This document shows, in pieces, positions 15,348 through 24,362 of a stretch of DNA of 64,000 nt. The first letter of the stretch is position 1; each line of letters begins with the position of its first letter. Position numbers and translations under genes: made by a program. Location: assembly GCF_003010965.1 (NCBI RefSeq), contig NZ_PGGM01000005.1, positions 186,001 to 250,000 of the forward strand, given 5' to 3'. The stretch comes from Phyllobacterium sophorae. Its GTDB lineage: Bacteria > Pseudomonadota > Alphaproteobacteria > Rhizobiales > Rhizobiaceae. The notes beneath the pieces were generated by a model, which worked only from the letters and a program-made list of their open reading frames with translations, had not been told where the DNA came from and did not search any database.

Positions 15348-16404
15348 TAAGGGTACACGCGATCTGCTGCCTCTCATCGAATTACATCTGGATGAGATTA
15401 CGGGAGCGCCACCGGAATTTGATGGCGATCCCACGCCGGCGGCCAATGTCCCGCTCCAGGCAAACCCCTCTGAAATACCATCGGCAGAAAACGCGCCGCC
15501 GGTCGAACTGGAAACGGATAAGGACGGAATGGTAACGTCATCGCCCGGAGATCCGGTGCCGGCGCCCGCCAACAATTCCGTTGCGCAATCAGTTGGCGAC
15601 GTCGACGCAGCTACAGTTCACGAAATTTCTATCCCGCTGGACCAGAGTTTCTTCGAGGGCAGGCCAGTCATGCTCACGATCCGGGGAGCAACCGGCGAGC
15701 TTGAACACAATACCGATGCCGGACAGGCGCCCAGCGCATCCAGTCACGCCGGCGACAGCCCCATTTCGAGTCCGGCTGCTGGCGCGCCCGGTATACCTGG
15801 TGCGCCTGGCGAACCAGACGACGCTCATACGATCAATGTCACGCAGTATGCCGAGGTCGAACAGGACGCGAGCATCTTCGTCAGCGGTTATGTCGGAGAA
15901 GTGGTCGCACGCGTACATATCGACCAGACACTGGTGATGGATCAGGACGTGGACATTTCGTTCACCATCGACGGCGACGGACACTTTTCCGTCCTGCTCG
16001 ACCAGGACATGCGTATCGACCAGGATATCTGGATCGATATCAATATCTGGGACGAGGATGGTGTTCTCTATGTGGAATTGTTCCTGCGCGATGCAATCGA
16101 AGTCGAACAGGACACGGCAATTGATATGGAGATCAGCGATGGACCGCCTGGCGGCACTGTCGAGGTGAACCAGTTTATTGAACTCGATCAGGACGTCCAT
16201 GTTCAAATCGACATCGAGGACGAACTTGAAGAGCGTTATATAATCACGACCAAGGTTGACGTCGTCCAGGCGGCCTATGCCGATGAAACAGCCGTCGTTG
16301 GCGTTACGGGCCGGGACGGTGAGATCGACCTCGACGTGGACGCCTCGCAAACGGCATTCGTTGACCAGGAGACCGTCGTGCATGCGGATTTTGTCATGGT
16401 CTAG
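15334..16404 (+). CDS. Acidic Q-D repeat protein 3 with type I export-like C-terminus
   Basis: 356 aa; ATG 15334 has AGGGGGAG seven bases upstream. Residues about 1-165 are a low-complexity Pro/Ala/Asp/Glu linker that includes a short Gly-Pro run (GAPGIPGAPGEP). From about 170 there are repeated strands with the pattern hydrophobic-x-x-Q-D-x-x-hydrophobic, such as EVEQDASIFVS, VMDQDVDISF, RIDQDIWIDINI, EVEQDTAIDMEI and ELDQDVHVQIDI. There is no Cys. The last residues, HADFVMV, match the known extreme C-terminal pattern of type I secretion substrates, an acidic residue followed by several hydrophobic ones. Placed directly after the exporter and adaptor genes, it is the best candidate for their cargo. 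The Q-D units link it to acidic proteins 1 and 2. No enzymatic domain is visible. Confidence 0.82.
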   Translation: MFFTDKGTRDLLPLIELHLDEITGAPPEFDGDPTPAANVPLQANPSEIPSAENAPPVELETDKDGMVTSSPGDPVPAPANNSVAQSVGDVDAATVHEISIPLDQSFFEGRPVMLTIRGATGELEHNTDAGQAPSASSHAGDSPISSPAAGAPGIPGAPGEPDDAHTINVTQYAEVEQDASIFVSGYVGEVVARVHIDQTLVMDQDVDISFTIDGDGHFSVLLDQDMRIDQDIWIDINIWDEDGVLYVELFLRDAIEVEQDTAIDMEISDGPPGGTVEVNQFIELDQDVHVQIDIEDELEERYIITTKVDVVQAAYADETAVVGVTGRDGEIDLDVDASQTAFVDQETVVHADFVMV

Positions 16405-16615
16405 AAGAAGCCTTGAACCAAGGGGCAAGACTTACACATTTTGCAGAACCGAGATGTTTGAAACTCGCCGCAAGTCGATGGAATCTGGAGGTATTTCACG
16501 CAAACACAACTGCAGGTAGCTAATTGCCCTCAAATTCGGTATTATACTGTCAAAAAAAAATCCGAGGGTTCGCATCTTTGTAAGGAGTAAACGGGGAAAG
16601 CGTAAGGGGGGACCT

Positions 16616-17545
16616 ATGTCAGTCTCATTTGCCGCCGAAGTGCACGGCTTCAATGATATGCACAGTATTGCCAATGACCACATTTCAATTGTCATAATCG
16701 ATTGCCAGACATTATCGCGAAGCTGTCTCATACGTATCCTGCGAGGAGAACTTCCAGAAGTCGCCATCCACGACATTGTAACATCGGACGGACTGGTGGG
16801 TATCATCGAGAAGAACATCAACCTTGCAGTCCTGAACATAGAAAACTGCAAACTGACCGATGAGTGGGTTTCGATAAATCTTGCTTATATTCACCAGTTG
16901 CGGCCCGACACACCGCTCATGCTCCTGACCCAGCTTGACGAAGCATCGATTACCGATGCGACGATCGCAGAAGTCGCCCGGTGGGGCGTGAAAGGCTATA
17001 CGACAAACACCGCCCCAGTCGAAGTCGTCCTTGCGGCCATTCGCTTGATCCTGGCCGGCGGTGCTTACTATCCGCGGTCGATGCTGGCCGAAGAGGGAAC
17101 CTGTCCGAAATCGGTGTCTGGTTCGTCCGATATTATCGCTTCGCTGCCCATGCCGGCCAATGGCGATGTGGATGAATCGTTTGCCCTCACGAATGCATCA
17201 ACGATTGCGTTCACACAGCGCGAGAAGCAGGTCCTGGCGACGTTGCGGCGCGGCCTTCCGAACAAGATCATCGCCAGCGAGCTGGATCTGTCGGAGAACA
17301 CGATCAAGGTGCACATCTCGCACATCATGCGCAAGCTCAACGCCACGAACCGGACCGAGGCGGTGGTCTTTTCACAGCAATATGGGTCCGCTGGCGTAAG
17401 AAGCAACGGAGCGGCGTTGCGTCCAACACCCAGGCCCAGCCCGACGGAGGCGTATCTCGCTTCACTCGCACTGGTTGGCCTGGCGTTCTTGAGCGAACTT
17501 TCCACGCTCGTAACGATCGGCAGCGAATTTCTGAGTCCGCTGTAA
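16616..17545 (+). CDS. LuxR-type regulator with degenerate receiver and hydrophobic tail
   Basis: 309 aa; start supported by AAGGGGGG four bases before ATG. The helix-turn-helix (about residues 198-252) has FTQREKQVLATLRRGLPNK and SENTIKVHISHIMRKL. The receiver-like N-terminus keeps IVIIDCQ near the start, but the strand for the phospho-Asp reads LAVLNIENC, so normal phosphorylation is unlikely. The linker GGAYYPRSML matches GGEYYPSTIV in the regulator at 1535. The last 50 residues are unusual: after a Pro-rich stretch comes a hydrophobic segment (YLASLALVGLAFLSEL) that could touch a membrane or mediate dimerisation. It closes the secretion operon and probably controls it together with its paralogue. 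Confidence 0.85.
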   Translation: MSVSFAAEVHGFNDMHSIANDHISIVIIDCQTLSRSCLIRILRGELPEVAIHDIVTSDGLVGIIEKNINLAVLNIENCKLTDEWVSINLAYIHQLRPDTPLMLLTQLDEASITDATIAEVARWGVKGYTTNTAPVEVVLAAIRLILAGGAYYPRSMLAEEGTCPKSVSGSSDIIASLPMPANGDVDESFALTNASTIAFTQREKQVLATLRRGLPNKIIASELDLSENTIKVHISHIMRKLNATNRTEAVVFSQQYGSAGVRSNGAALRPTPRPSPTEAYLASLALVGLAFLSELSTLVTIGSEFLSPL

Positions 17546-17551
17546 TTTCGA

Positions 17552-17579
17552 GGTTGCAGGCGTCCCCACGCCTGCAACC
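17552..17579 (+). terminator. Hairpin terminator after LuxR gene
   Basis: Perfect 12-bp inverted repeat (17552-17563 with 17568-17579) and a CCCC loop, seven bases after the LuxR stop. No T-run follows, so it may act as a 3' end stabiliser or a Rho-assisted terminator; it also lies downstream of the tRNA on the other strand. Confidence 0.6.
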
Positions 17580-17728
17580 AACCGAGATCGAAACGCTGCA
17601 GAATTCGATTGAAAGCGGACTGAATGCGGTGGTCCGCGAACCGGCTCGCCCGTGAACATGAAAACAGCAGCCGTATTGGAATGCTGCGCATCTCCGGTTT
17701 GAGATACTCATATCGGTCGATGGAGAAG

Positions 17729-17804
17729 TGGTGCCCAGACGCGGATTCGAACCACGGACACGCGGATTTTCAATCCGCTGCTCTACCAACTGAGCTATCT
17801 GGGC
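17729..17804 (-). tRNA. tRNA-Phe (GAA)
   Basis: 76-nt cloverleaf with CCA encoded. Acceptor GCCCAGA pairs with TCTGGGC; anticodon arm GCGGATTGAAAATCCGC gives GAA; the T arm contains GTTCGAATC. The 3' end points toward the accessory region at 1-17550, a typical arrangement for integrated elements, though no integrase is seen in the window. Confidence 0.97.
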
Positions 17805-17995
17805 ACTCCATGGCGTTTCCGTTATCCGGCAAGCCTTTCGACGGGGTTGGTTTTCCGTCAGAAGCGCGTGGGTTATAACACTAAAAATCCTGCTGTCCAG
17901 CATCAACTCACGAAATTTTTGCCGTTTTTCTGCCTCTTGCAAAGGGCATGCATTGATGCGTTTGTTGATGCTGTTGGAGACAGGATTCGTATCTT

Positions 17996-19081
17996 ATGGA
18001 TGAAACGGGGGAGAAAGTGGCCAAGGGCGAGGCTTTTGGCTGGGGAATCATTGGCAGCGGCGAAGTCGCCCGGCGATTCGCGTCCGATCTCAAGCTTGTT
18101 CCCGGTGCGGTCTTGGTGGCCAACCACTCGCGGACCATGGCCCATGCGGAAAGTTTTCGCGAGGCCTTCGGGAGTCGACTCGCCTATTCCGATCTCGATT
18201 CCTTCATTGCCGACCCGTCAATCGACGCCGTCTATATCGCCACCCCCAACTCGCTGCATCTGGCGCAGGCCCTGAAGGCCGTGCGGTCCGGCAAAGCTAT
18301 CCTCACCGAGAAGCCCCTCGCCCCGTCGCATACGGAAGCTTCGGTGATCCAGCGCGAAGCTGAACGGTTGAATGTCTTTGCGATGGAAGCGCTATGGACG
18401 AGGTTCCTGCCCGCTGTGGCGGCCGCCAAGGCGAAGATCGACGCGGGGGAGATCGGCGTCATCCGCAAGATTACCGCCGAACTCGCCTATACGCGTGCGT
18501 ATGAGCCCGAGAGCCGTTTTTTCAGCCGCTTGCTCGGCGGGGGTGCCAGCCTTGATCTCGGCGTTTATTGCGTATCGCTTGCCATGCATTTCCTTGGTCA
18601 GCCGCAGAAAGTTTCCGGCCTGTGGTATGCTGCGCCAAACGGCATCGACATGCGCTCGGAAATCAACCTGCACTATGACGAAGCGGAGGCGCAGCTCTCC
18701 TGTGGATTCGATACGGAGGGAGCAAATCATTTTGTGATCGAAGGAACGGAGGGCGCGATCCGCTTGGACGCGCCTTTCCTGAAAGCGCAGCGGCTGACAA
18801 TTTATCATGGCTTCGCCCTGACCCCGCCATTCGGACCGCTTACGCGCCCGTCGGGATTCATCGGCAAGGTAATTGATCGGCTCCCGGTTCCAGGGCGGGC
18901 GGCCGAAGAACACCCGTTTGAAGGCTCGGGGCTGCAATTCGAAGCGCTGGCAGTCATGGATGCGATTCGCCGCGGCGAAAACACCTCCACCGTCATGCCA
19001 CTTTCGGACAGCGTCAACGCCCTGCGCGCCATCAACATGGTGCTGTCGCAGCCGGCGACGCAGCGGGTCATCAAGCTCTAG
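17996..19081 (+). CDS. Gfo/Idh/MocA-family oxidoreductase
   Basis: 361 aa. NAD(P)-binding Rossmann start GWGIIGSGEVARRFASDL (residues about 15-32), and the family EKP motif ILTEKPLAPSHTEAS (about 101-115), whose Lys is the usual catalytic residue. The C-terminal half is the family's beta-sheet substrate domain (LGGGASLDLGVYCVSLAMHF). Such enzymes oxidise or reduce sugars, inositols or dihydrodiols; the closest described type by its feel is the trans-dihydrodiol/xylose dehydrogenase group, but substrate cannot be told. The ATG is ten bases after GGAGACAGG. It converges with another Gfo/Idh/MocA gene, overlapping by four bases at the 3' ends. Confidence 0.88.
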   Translation: MDETGEKVAKGEAFGWGIIGSGEVARRFASDLKLVPGAVLVANHSRTMAHAESFREAFGSRLAYSDLDSFIADPSIDAVYIATPNSLHLAQALKAVRSGKAILTEKPLAPSHTEASVIQREAERLNVFAMEALWTRFLPAVAAAKAKIDAGEIGVIRKITAELAYTRAYEPESRFFSRLLGGGASLDLGVYCVSLAMHFLGQPQKVSGLWYAAPNGIDMRSEINLHYDEAEAQLSCGFDTEGANHFVIEGTEGAIRLDAPFLKAQRLTIYHGFALTPPFGPLTRPSGFIGKVIDRLPVPGRAAEEHPFEGSGLQFEALAVMDAIRRGENTSTVMPLSDSVNALRAINMVLSQPATQRVIKL

Positions 19082-20217
19082 AAAGTGCTCTGCATCCTGT
19101 ACGGCTGAGGCAGCGAACCGGCATTGTTCAGGGCAAGTGCCAGTTCAGTGATGTGCAGGGCGACCCTGCCCGACGAAAACAGCGGCTTCCCGAGTTCAAT
19201 GGCGGCGGCTTGAGCAGCGATGCCTCCAGCGAAATCGATCTGCGAAGGATAAGCTGGAAGTTTCGAGGGCTTCGCCGAATGTTCGTAGGAGAGCCTACGG
19301 CCAGGCAGCGGCTTCCAGGGGAGGAAATGCTTCAGGCGGATCTCGAGTCGCTCGAAGAGCCTCGTGCGCAGCGAGCGGCCCGCTGTGACCGTTTCAAGGT
19401 AGACGGGCGAGCGATGATCCCAAAGATCATTCACGGTTATGGTCCCCCCGTCCCCGAGAATCGTCAGGGAACGGTTGCGCGGTGCGGCGAGACCGCAGGT
19501 AAGACGAGCAATCACCCCCGAACGGAACAGAAGACAACCGGCGGAGAAATCCGGTGCCATGGCCATCGCCTCCGTTTCGGGCCCCTTGTCGGGAAAAGTA
19601 AGCGCCGAGAATGCTGAAAGACTCTCGACCGGACCGAACAGCGACACCAGCCAGGACAGCGCATAACCGGCGTGTTCCAGCGTGCAACCTACTTCGAATT
19701 CATGCAGACCCGGCCAGCGCGCACCTGACACCGAGCGCCATTGCTGCCAGTTGGCGCGGAAGACCGGCCCGTCCTCCATCTCGGCATAGACCAGGCGCGG
19801 TTTGCCGATTTTATCCAGCGTGCCGGCGACGAGCTCGTGCGCCGCGCTCAGGGCGTTGGCCGGTGCAGAAGCGAGGGTAAGGTCTTGGCGCTCGGCGATG
19901 GCGACAAGCTCCGCGGCTTCCTCATAGCGCATGGCGAGCGGCTTTTCGCAGTAGACGTGCTTTCCCGCCTCAAGCGCCTGTTTCGAGAGCGAGTAATGAT
20001 TCTCCGGTGTCGTCAGATTGACGACTATAACAATCTCCTCGTCGGCGAGGATCGCTTCGAAGCTCGGATAGGTCGAGACCTTGTAGTGATCGGAAAATTG
20101 CTTCAGGCGGACCGGATCGCGGTCATAGACACCGCCGAGCTCGAGTTGCGGATAGTTGGCGAGCGTCGTCATGTAGTAGTCGGCGACAAAGCCGATGCCT
20201 ATGATCGCTATCTTCAT
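19078..20217 (-). CDS. Gfo/Idh/MocA-family oxidoreductase
   Basis: 379 aa. Rossmann motif IAIIGIGFVADYYMTTL at the N-terminus and the EKP motif HVYCEKPLAMRYEEA (residues about 91-105). The second domain contains GARWPGLHEFEVGCTLEHAGY, with the His/Glu that often contact substrate. Homologues act on sugar nucleotides or cyclitols, often in surface-polysaccharide synthesis. The substrate is unknown here. It is oriented toward the previous oxidoreductase and their stop codons overlap. The two proteins share only family-level similarity, so this is not a recent duplication. Confidence 0.87.
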   Translation of the reverse strand: MKIAIIGIGFVADYYMTTLANYPQLELGGVYDRDPVRLKQFSDHYKVSTYPSFEAILADEEIVIVVNLTTPENHYSLSKQALEAGKHVYCEKPLAMRYEEAAELVAIAERQDLTLASAPANALSAAHELVAGTLDKIGKPRLVYAEMEDGPVFRANWQQWRSVSGARWPGLHEFEVGCTLEHAGYALSWLVSLFGPVESLSAFSALTFPDKGPETEAMAMAPDFSAGCLLFRSGVIARLTCGLAAPRNRSLTILGDGGTITVNDLWDHRSPVYLETVTAGRSLRTRLFERLEIRLKHFLPWKPLPGRRLSYEHSAKPSKLPAYPSQIDFAGGIAAQAAAIELGKPLFSSGRVALHITELALALNNAGSLPQPYRMQSTF

Positions 20218-20274
20218 GAAGCCGCCCTACGCTGAACCATCCGCAGAAGCTAGCGGCATGAAGTGAAGAGCCCC

Positions 20275-20484
20275 TTAACTGTCCTGTTCGTCTTCGCTGT
20301 CGTCTGCACTTTCGACGGCGGGCAGGACATAGGCGCCGGTCAACCATCGGTTGAGATCGACGTTGCGGCAGCGCGCCGAGCAAAAGGGATAATGTTCGCG
20401 CTGCGATGGTCGCTTGCATTCCGGGCAAGGGCGTGTCGGCCGCAGAGGCGTTACGTTCGCCGTGCTTATCTTTTCGTCAGTCAA
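20275..20484 (-). CDS. yacG: DNA gyrase inhibitor YacG
   Basis: About 69 aa from TTG 20484; ATG 20526, inside the end of maf, is an alternative. The zinc-binding pattern [20 protein letters not shown] (C-x2-C, then C-x3-C) followed by [13 protein letters not shown] is diagnostic of YacG, a small protein that binds the GyrB C-terminus and inhibits gyrase in E. coli. An acidic tail (ADDSEDEQD) follows. It lies directly after maf, an arrangement common in rhizobia. Confidence 0.88.
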   Translation of the reverse strand: MTDEKISTANVTPLRPTRPCPECKRPSQREHYPFCSARCRNVDLNRWLTGAYVLPAVESADDSEDEQDS

Positions 20485-20497
20485 TGTATCTGTCCGT

Positions 20498-21124
20498 TTA
20501 ATGTCCTGAAGCTTGCCAATTGGCATAGACCGGATAGCCCTCGCCATGCAAAAGGCTGGCGGTCTCATAGAGCGGCAAACCGACGACATTGCTGTAGGAG
20601 CCAACCAATTTGACGACAAATCCGCCTGCCAGCCCCTGGATCGCATAGCCGCCTGCCTTGCCACGCCATTCGCCGGAGGCAAGATAATTCTCCAGCTCCT
20701 CGCGCGAAAGACGTTTGAAGCGGACGCGAGTTTCAATCAGGTCCTGGCGGAGCTTGCCCTTGGGTGTGATCAGGCAGAGCCCGGTATAGACCCGGTGGGA
20801 ACGGCCGGAAAGCAGCCGGAGGCATGCAGCCGCATCGTCGAGGATTTCAGCTTTCGGCAGCACCCGCCGGCCAACCGCGACGACGGTATCGGCAGCCACG
20901 ATATATGCCTCGCCCAGTTCCGGATCGCTTTTCAGTTCTTCGGCGATCTTCTCTGCCTTCTGACGCGATAAACGGCGCGCCAGCGAACGCGGATGTTCGG
21001 CCCGCAGCGGGGTCTCATCCACATCCGCAGGTAACAAGCGATCCGGTTCAATGCCGATCTGACTGAGCAGCGCCAGACGGCGCGGCGAGCCCGATGCAAG
21101 AACGAATTTATGCTGATCGCTCAT
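20498..21124 (-). CDS. maf: Maf-like nucleoside triphosphate pyrophosphatase
   Basis: 208 aa. Starts [18 protein letters not shown], the Maf family N-terminal motif with the catalytic SPRR region, has the conserved AADTVV with the metal-binding Asp (about residue 78), and [12 protein letters not shown] and [10 protein letters not shown] further on. These enzymes hydrolyse non-canonical or excess NTPs to monophosphates in the cytoplasm and are linked to septum control. The gene lies 36 bases after infA in the same direction and is followed closely by yacG. Confidence 0.93.
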   Translation of the reverse strand: MSDQHKFVLASGSPRRLALLSQIGIEPDRLLPADVDETPLRAEHPRSLARRLSRQKAEKIAEELKSDPELGEAYIVAADTVVAVGRRVLPKAEILDDAAACLRLLSGRSHRVYTGLCLITPKGKLRQDLIETRVRFKRLSREELENYLASGEWRGKAGGYAIQGLAGGFVVKLVGSYSNVVGLPLYETASLLHGEGYPVYANWQASGH

Positions 21125-21160
21125 GAAGAGATTTCCTGCGGACAGGCCCGGCGGAGCTGA

Positions 21161-21379
21161 TTATTTGAAACGGTAGGTGATACGACCCTTGGTCAGATCG
21201 TAAGGGGTCATTTCGACAAGGACCTTGTCGCCAGCGAGAACGCGGATGCGGTTCTTGCGCATGCGGCCCGCCGTATGAGCGATGATTTCATGATCATTTT
21301 CGAGCTTTACCCGGAACATCGCGTTGGGCAACAGCTCCGTCACGAGACCAGGAAACTCCAGTACTTCTTCTTTCGCCAT
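21161..21379 (-). CDS. infA: Translation initiation factor IF-1
   Basis: 72 aa, exactly the usual length. [20 protein letters not shown], then [20 protein letters not shown] and [16 protein letters not shown], are near-invariant IF-1 sequence: a single OB-fold that binds the ribosomal A site. An open frame extends upstream but the MAKEE start is universal. It is in the conserved order with the phosphatase gene upstream and maf downstream. Confidence 0.98.
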   Translation of the reverse strand: MAKEEVLEFPGLVTELLPNAMFRVKLENDHEIIAHTAGRMRKNRIRVLAGDKVLVEMTPYDLTKGRITYRFK

Positions 21380-21507
21380 GCGTAGTTCTATCTCCAGAAA
21401 GGGAATTTGTGGCCGTACTCGACCGCAATTTTGGGCGGAACCTATAGTATTGCGCAGCATTTGTGAACAAGGGAGTTCAATGCAAATGTGCGGCATTGGC
21501 AGGACGT

Positions 21508-21984
21508 TCAAATCGCCTGATTGAAACGTTCCTGAATGTGATGTTTTAGATTGTCCCGAACATCGCGATAAGCATCCAGTATCTGACTGCGCCGCCCGCG
21601 CACAAGCGTTGGGTCGGGGGTGGGCCAATATTCCACATGTACGGAAGTCGTTCGGGTCAACTCCAGTGCCATATGGTGCGCTTTGGGTGACAATGTAATG
21701 ATCAGATCAAAATAATGGTCTTCCAGCTCCTCGAATGTCTTGGGATGAGTCGAGATCCGTTTCAACCCGACCTCTGCAAGGACCTCGTCGACAAAGTGAT
21801 CCGGCTCACCTTTTTCTACGCCTGCCGACGCAATATAGACCGTTGATGGCAACAGGCCGCGTGCCAGTGTCTCTGCGATCGGCGAACGGATCGAATTCAT
21901 GCCGCAGATGAACAATACCGCGCCCGGCGTTGCCGCTTTGGCAGGCTCCAGGTCGTCCGGCAGTTTGTCCGGCTCGGCTGGCAT
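21508..21984 (-). CDS. Low-molecular-weight protein-tyrosine phosphatase family
   Basis: 158 aa from ATG 21984; ATG 22017 would add 11 residues and overlap the upstream gene. The P-loop [14 protein letters not shown] (C-x5-R-S) near residue 27 is the phosphate-binding cysteine motif, and the C-terminal TPDPTLVRG has the DP-type acid region. Members of this family act as tyrosine phosphatases or arsenate reductases; the substrate is not clear here. It follows UPF0262 by eight bases and precedes infA. Confidence 0.85.
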   Translation of the reverse strand: MPAEPDKLPDDLEPAKAATPGAVLFICGMNSIRSPIAETLARGLLPSTVYIASAGVEKGEPDHFVDEVLAEVGLKRISTHPKTFEELEDHYFDLIITLSPKAHHMALELTRTTSVHVEYWPTPDPTLVRGRRSQILDAYRDVRDNLKHHIQERFNQAI

Positions 21985-21992
21985 ATGTTCGC

Positions 21993-22478
21993 CTACCCCC
22001 GCCAATGCAGCACACATACCAAAGTGAAAAGCCGGCGCGCAGTGTCGAAATCCAGCTCGATTTTGCCGCTGAGCCTGTCCATCAATGCCTGCGACCCTTC
22101 ATTGTGCAAACCCCTGCGGCCCATGTCGATGGCTTCGATCTTGCTCGGGCTGGAGGAGCGGATAGCATCGTAATAGCTTTCGCAGATCATGAAGTAGTCT
22201 TTCACAACCTTGCGCAGGGGCGTGAGCGATAAGATATGGGTGACGACGTCGTCGCCATTTTCGCGGGTGATGGCAAAAATCAGCCGCGATTCAATAAGGG
22301 AAATCTTGAGACGATAAGGTCCCGCGCCCTCATCATTCACAGGGCGAAAACTGTTCTCCTCAATCAGATCGAAGATGGCAACGGCGCGCTCATGCTCCAC
22401 GTCAGGCGTGGAACGGCCGATGGTCTCGTCGAGTTCCACATCGATCAGCCGTGCATCGGTTTCGCCCGTTGCTGTCAT
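21993..22478 (-). CDS. UPF0262 family protein
   Basis: 161 aa. The sequence [20 protein letters not shown] and [20 protein letters not shown] matches the UPF0262 family, found almost only in alphaproteobacteria and always near hisD and infA. No function is known and no catalytic motif is evident. It starts eight bases after the hisD stop, so it is in the hisD operon. Confidence 0.9.
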   Translation of the reverse strand: MTATGETDARLIDVELDETIGRSTPDVEHERAVAIFDLIEENSFRPVNDEGAGPYRLKISLIESRLIFAITRENGDDVVTHILSLTPLRKVVKDYFMICESYYDAIRSSSPSKIEAIDMGRRGLHNEGSQALMDRLSGKIELDFDTARRLFTLVCVLHWRG

Positions 22479-22485
22479 TATCTTC

Positions 22486-23778
22486 CTATAGGTTCAACCG
22501 AATCGCGACCGAATTGCCATGCGCATCCAGTCCTTCGGCGCGAGCCAATTCAATGGCCGCCGGACCCAAAGCGCGCAGCTGCTCCACGCCCAGCTTCAGG
22601 ATGGAGGTTCGCTTGACATAGTCAAGCACCGAGAGACCGGAGGAGAACCGTGCTGATCGCGCGGTGGGCAATACATGGTTTGAGCCGCCTACATAATCGC
22701 CGATCACCTCGGGCGTATAACGTCCAAGGAAGATCGCTCCGGCATTGCGCACGCCGGCCAAGAACCGTTCCGGATCAGCCGCAGCGATTTCCAGATGCTC
22801 GGCCGCAATGCGATTGACCAGCGGCAGGGAGGCTTCCAGGTCCTGCACCAGAATCACTGCGCCATAATCACGCCAGCTGGCGCTCGCAGTTTCTGTTCGC
22901 GGCAGTGTTTGCAGCTGACGCTCTACCGCAGCGATCACTGCATTGCCAAACGCTTCATCGTCGGTAATCAGGATCGATTGCGCCGCTGTGTCATGTTCGG
23001 CCTGCGCCAGAAGATCGGCGGCAATCCAGTCCGGATCGTTGTCGCTGTCGGCCATGATCAACACTTCCGAAGGACCCGCGATCATGTCTATGCCGACCGT
23101 GCCGAACACGCGGCGCTTGGCAGCTGCCACATAGGCATTGCCGGGGCCGACGATCTTGGCGACGGGAGCAATAGTCCCGGTGCCATAGGCCAGCGCAGCA
23201 ATGGCCTGCGCGCCGCCGACGCGGTAGATCTCGGAGACGCCTGCCAGACGCGCTGCAACCAGAACGAGTGGATTAAGCTTGCCGTCAGGTGACGGAACCA
23301 CCATGACGACGCGCTCGACACCGGCAACTTGCGCGGGAACCGCATTCATGAGAACCGAGCTTGGATAGCTCGCCGTGCCACCAGGCACGTAAAGCCCGAC
23401 GGACTCGATCGCGGTCCAACGCGAGCCAAGCTCGACGCCCAGCGGATCCGTGTAGCGATCGTCCTGGGGCATTTGCCGTAAATGATGCGAATGAATACGA
23501 TCGCGAGCCAGTTTCAGTGCCTCGACCGTCGCCACCGGGGCGGAAGCCACCGCCGCATCGATCTCCGCGGAGGTAATCGCAATGCCATGCTGGGCGAGAT
23601 CGATCCGGTCGAAACGCTGCGAATAGTCGATCAGGGCCGCATCGCCCTCAGTGCGAACCCGGTGGATGATCTCGGCAACGGCGCGGTCAACGTCCTCCGA
23701 CACCTCGCGCTTCGTGGCGAGGAATGCGGAAAACCGGGTTTCAAAATCAGGCTCGGACTGTCTCAGCACAATCGCCAC
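22486..23778 (-). CDS. hisD: Histidinol dehydrogenase
   Basis: 430 aa, full length. Last two steps of histidine synthesis: histidinol to histidine with two NAD and zinc. Visible family motifs are [19 protein letters not shown] (residues about 127-145), [28 protein letters not shown] and [19 protein letters not shown], which hold the catalytic His residues. It heads a minus-strand run with UPF0262, phosphatase and infA, the standard rhizobial order, after a DUF2948 gene. Confidence 0.97.
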   Translation of the reverse strand: MAIVLRQSEPDFETRFSAFLATKREVSEDVDRAVAEIIHRVRTEGDAALIDYSQRFDRIDLAQHGIAITSAEIDAAVASAPVATVEALKLARDRIHSHHLRQMPQDDRYTDPLGVELGSRWTAIESVGLYVPGGTASYPSSVLMNAVPAQVAGVERVVMVVPSPDGKLNPLVLVAARLAGVSEIYRVGGAQAIAALAYGTGTIAPVAKIVGPGNAYVAAAKRRVFGTVGIDMIAGPSEVLIMADSDNDPDWIAADLLAQAEHDTAAQSILITDDEAFGNAVIAAVERQLQTLPRTETASASWRDYGAVILVQDLEASLPLVNRIAAEHLEIAAADPERFLAGVRNAGAIFLGRYTPEVIGDYVGGSNHVLPTARSARFSSGLSVLDYVKRTSILKLGVEQLRALGPAAIELARAEGLDAHGNSVAIRLNL

Positions 23779-23790
23779 GTCAAATCCTCC

Positions 23791-24228
23791 TCAGGCTTCA
23801 TGCTCTGGTTTGAATGACGTTTCCCAAGCAGGTCCAAGATCGGTCAGCTGCGCCTCGATAGCCTCGACTTCCAGCCGCAACGCCTTGCCCGCCGCAAAGG
23901 TCAGCTCGACAACACCCGATGGCGCATCCTCAACGATGAAGTGGATCGCCAGCAGCGAGAGGATATCGTCCTTGTGCCGCCGGTCGATTCCAGTGGCCTT
24001 GACGCTGCCGACGCGGTCGAAAAGCAGCGCCGTGCGGCGGCGCTCGAAACTGCGGCGGCGCTTGCCGTCAGCTGCCTGTTCCCACACGAAGCGGTTGACA
24101 CCAAGAACGAGCTTTTTCTCGGGTGCCAGAAACTCGATATCGCCCACCTTCAGCACAGAATCCTGGAGATGTGCAGAAAGAATTTGCAGATCTTCTTCAT
24201 CAAGTGCGATGAGTTTCAGAGTGTCCAT
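23791..24228 (-). CDS. DUF2948 family protein
   Basis: 145 aa from ATG 24228, with AAAGGG six bases upstream; the frame is open further up but without protein character. MDTLKLIALDEEDLQILSAH, then RFVWEQAADGKRRRSFERRR and the C-terminal LRLEVEAIEAQLTDLGPAW, are typical of DUF2948, a small alphaproteobacterial family encoded between murA and hisD. No function is known. It ends 12 bases before hisD and is probably co-transcribed. Confidence 0.9.
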   Translation of the reverse strand: MDTLKLIALDEEDLQILSAHLQDSVLKVGDIEFLAPEKKLVLGVNRFVWEQAADGKRRRSFERRRTALLFDRVGSVKATGIDRRHKDDILSLLAIHFIVEDAPSGVVELTFAAGKALRLEVEAIEAQLTDLGPAWETSFKPEHEA

Positions 24229-24362
24229 GTCTACCCTTTTGCAATACTTATCAGGATCGTCGTGCCCAACGGTCACCACGCTCCCTTCCCTGTTAGAGGA
24301 AAGTGCAGACAAATGGAATTATGCATTGGGCATAATATTCGCCCTTGGTGAAAAACCCAGGA

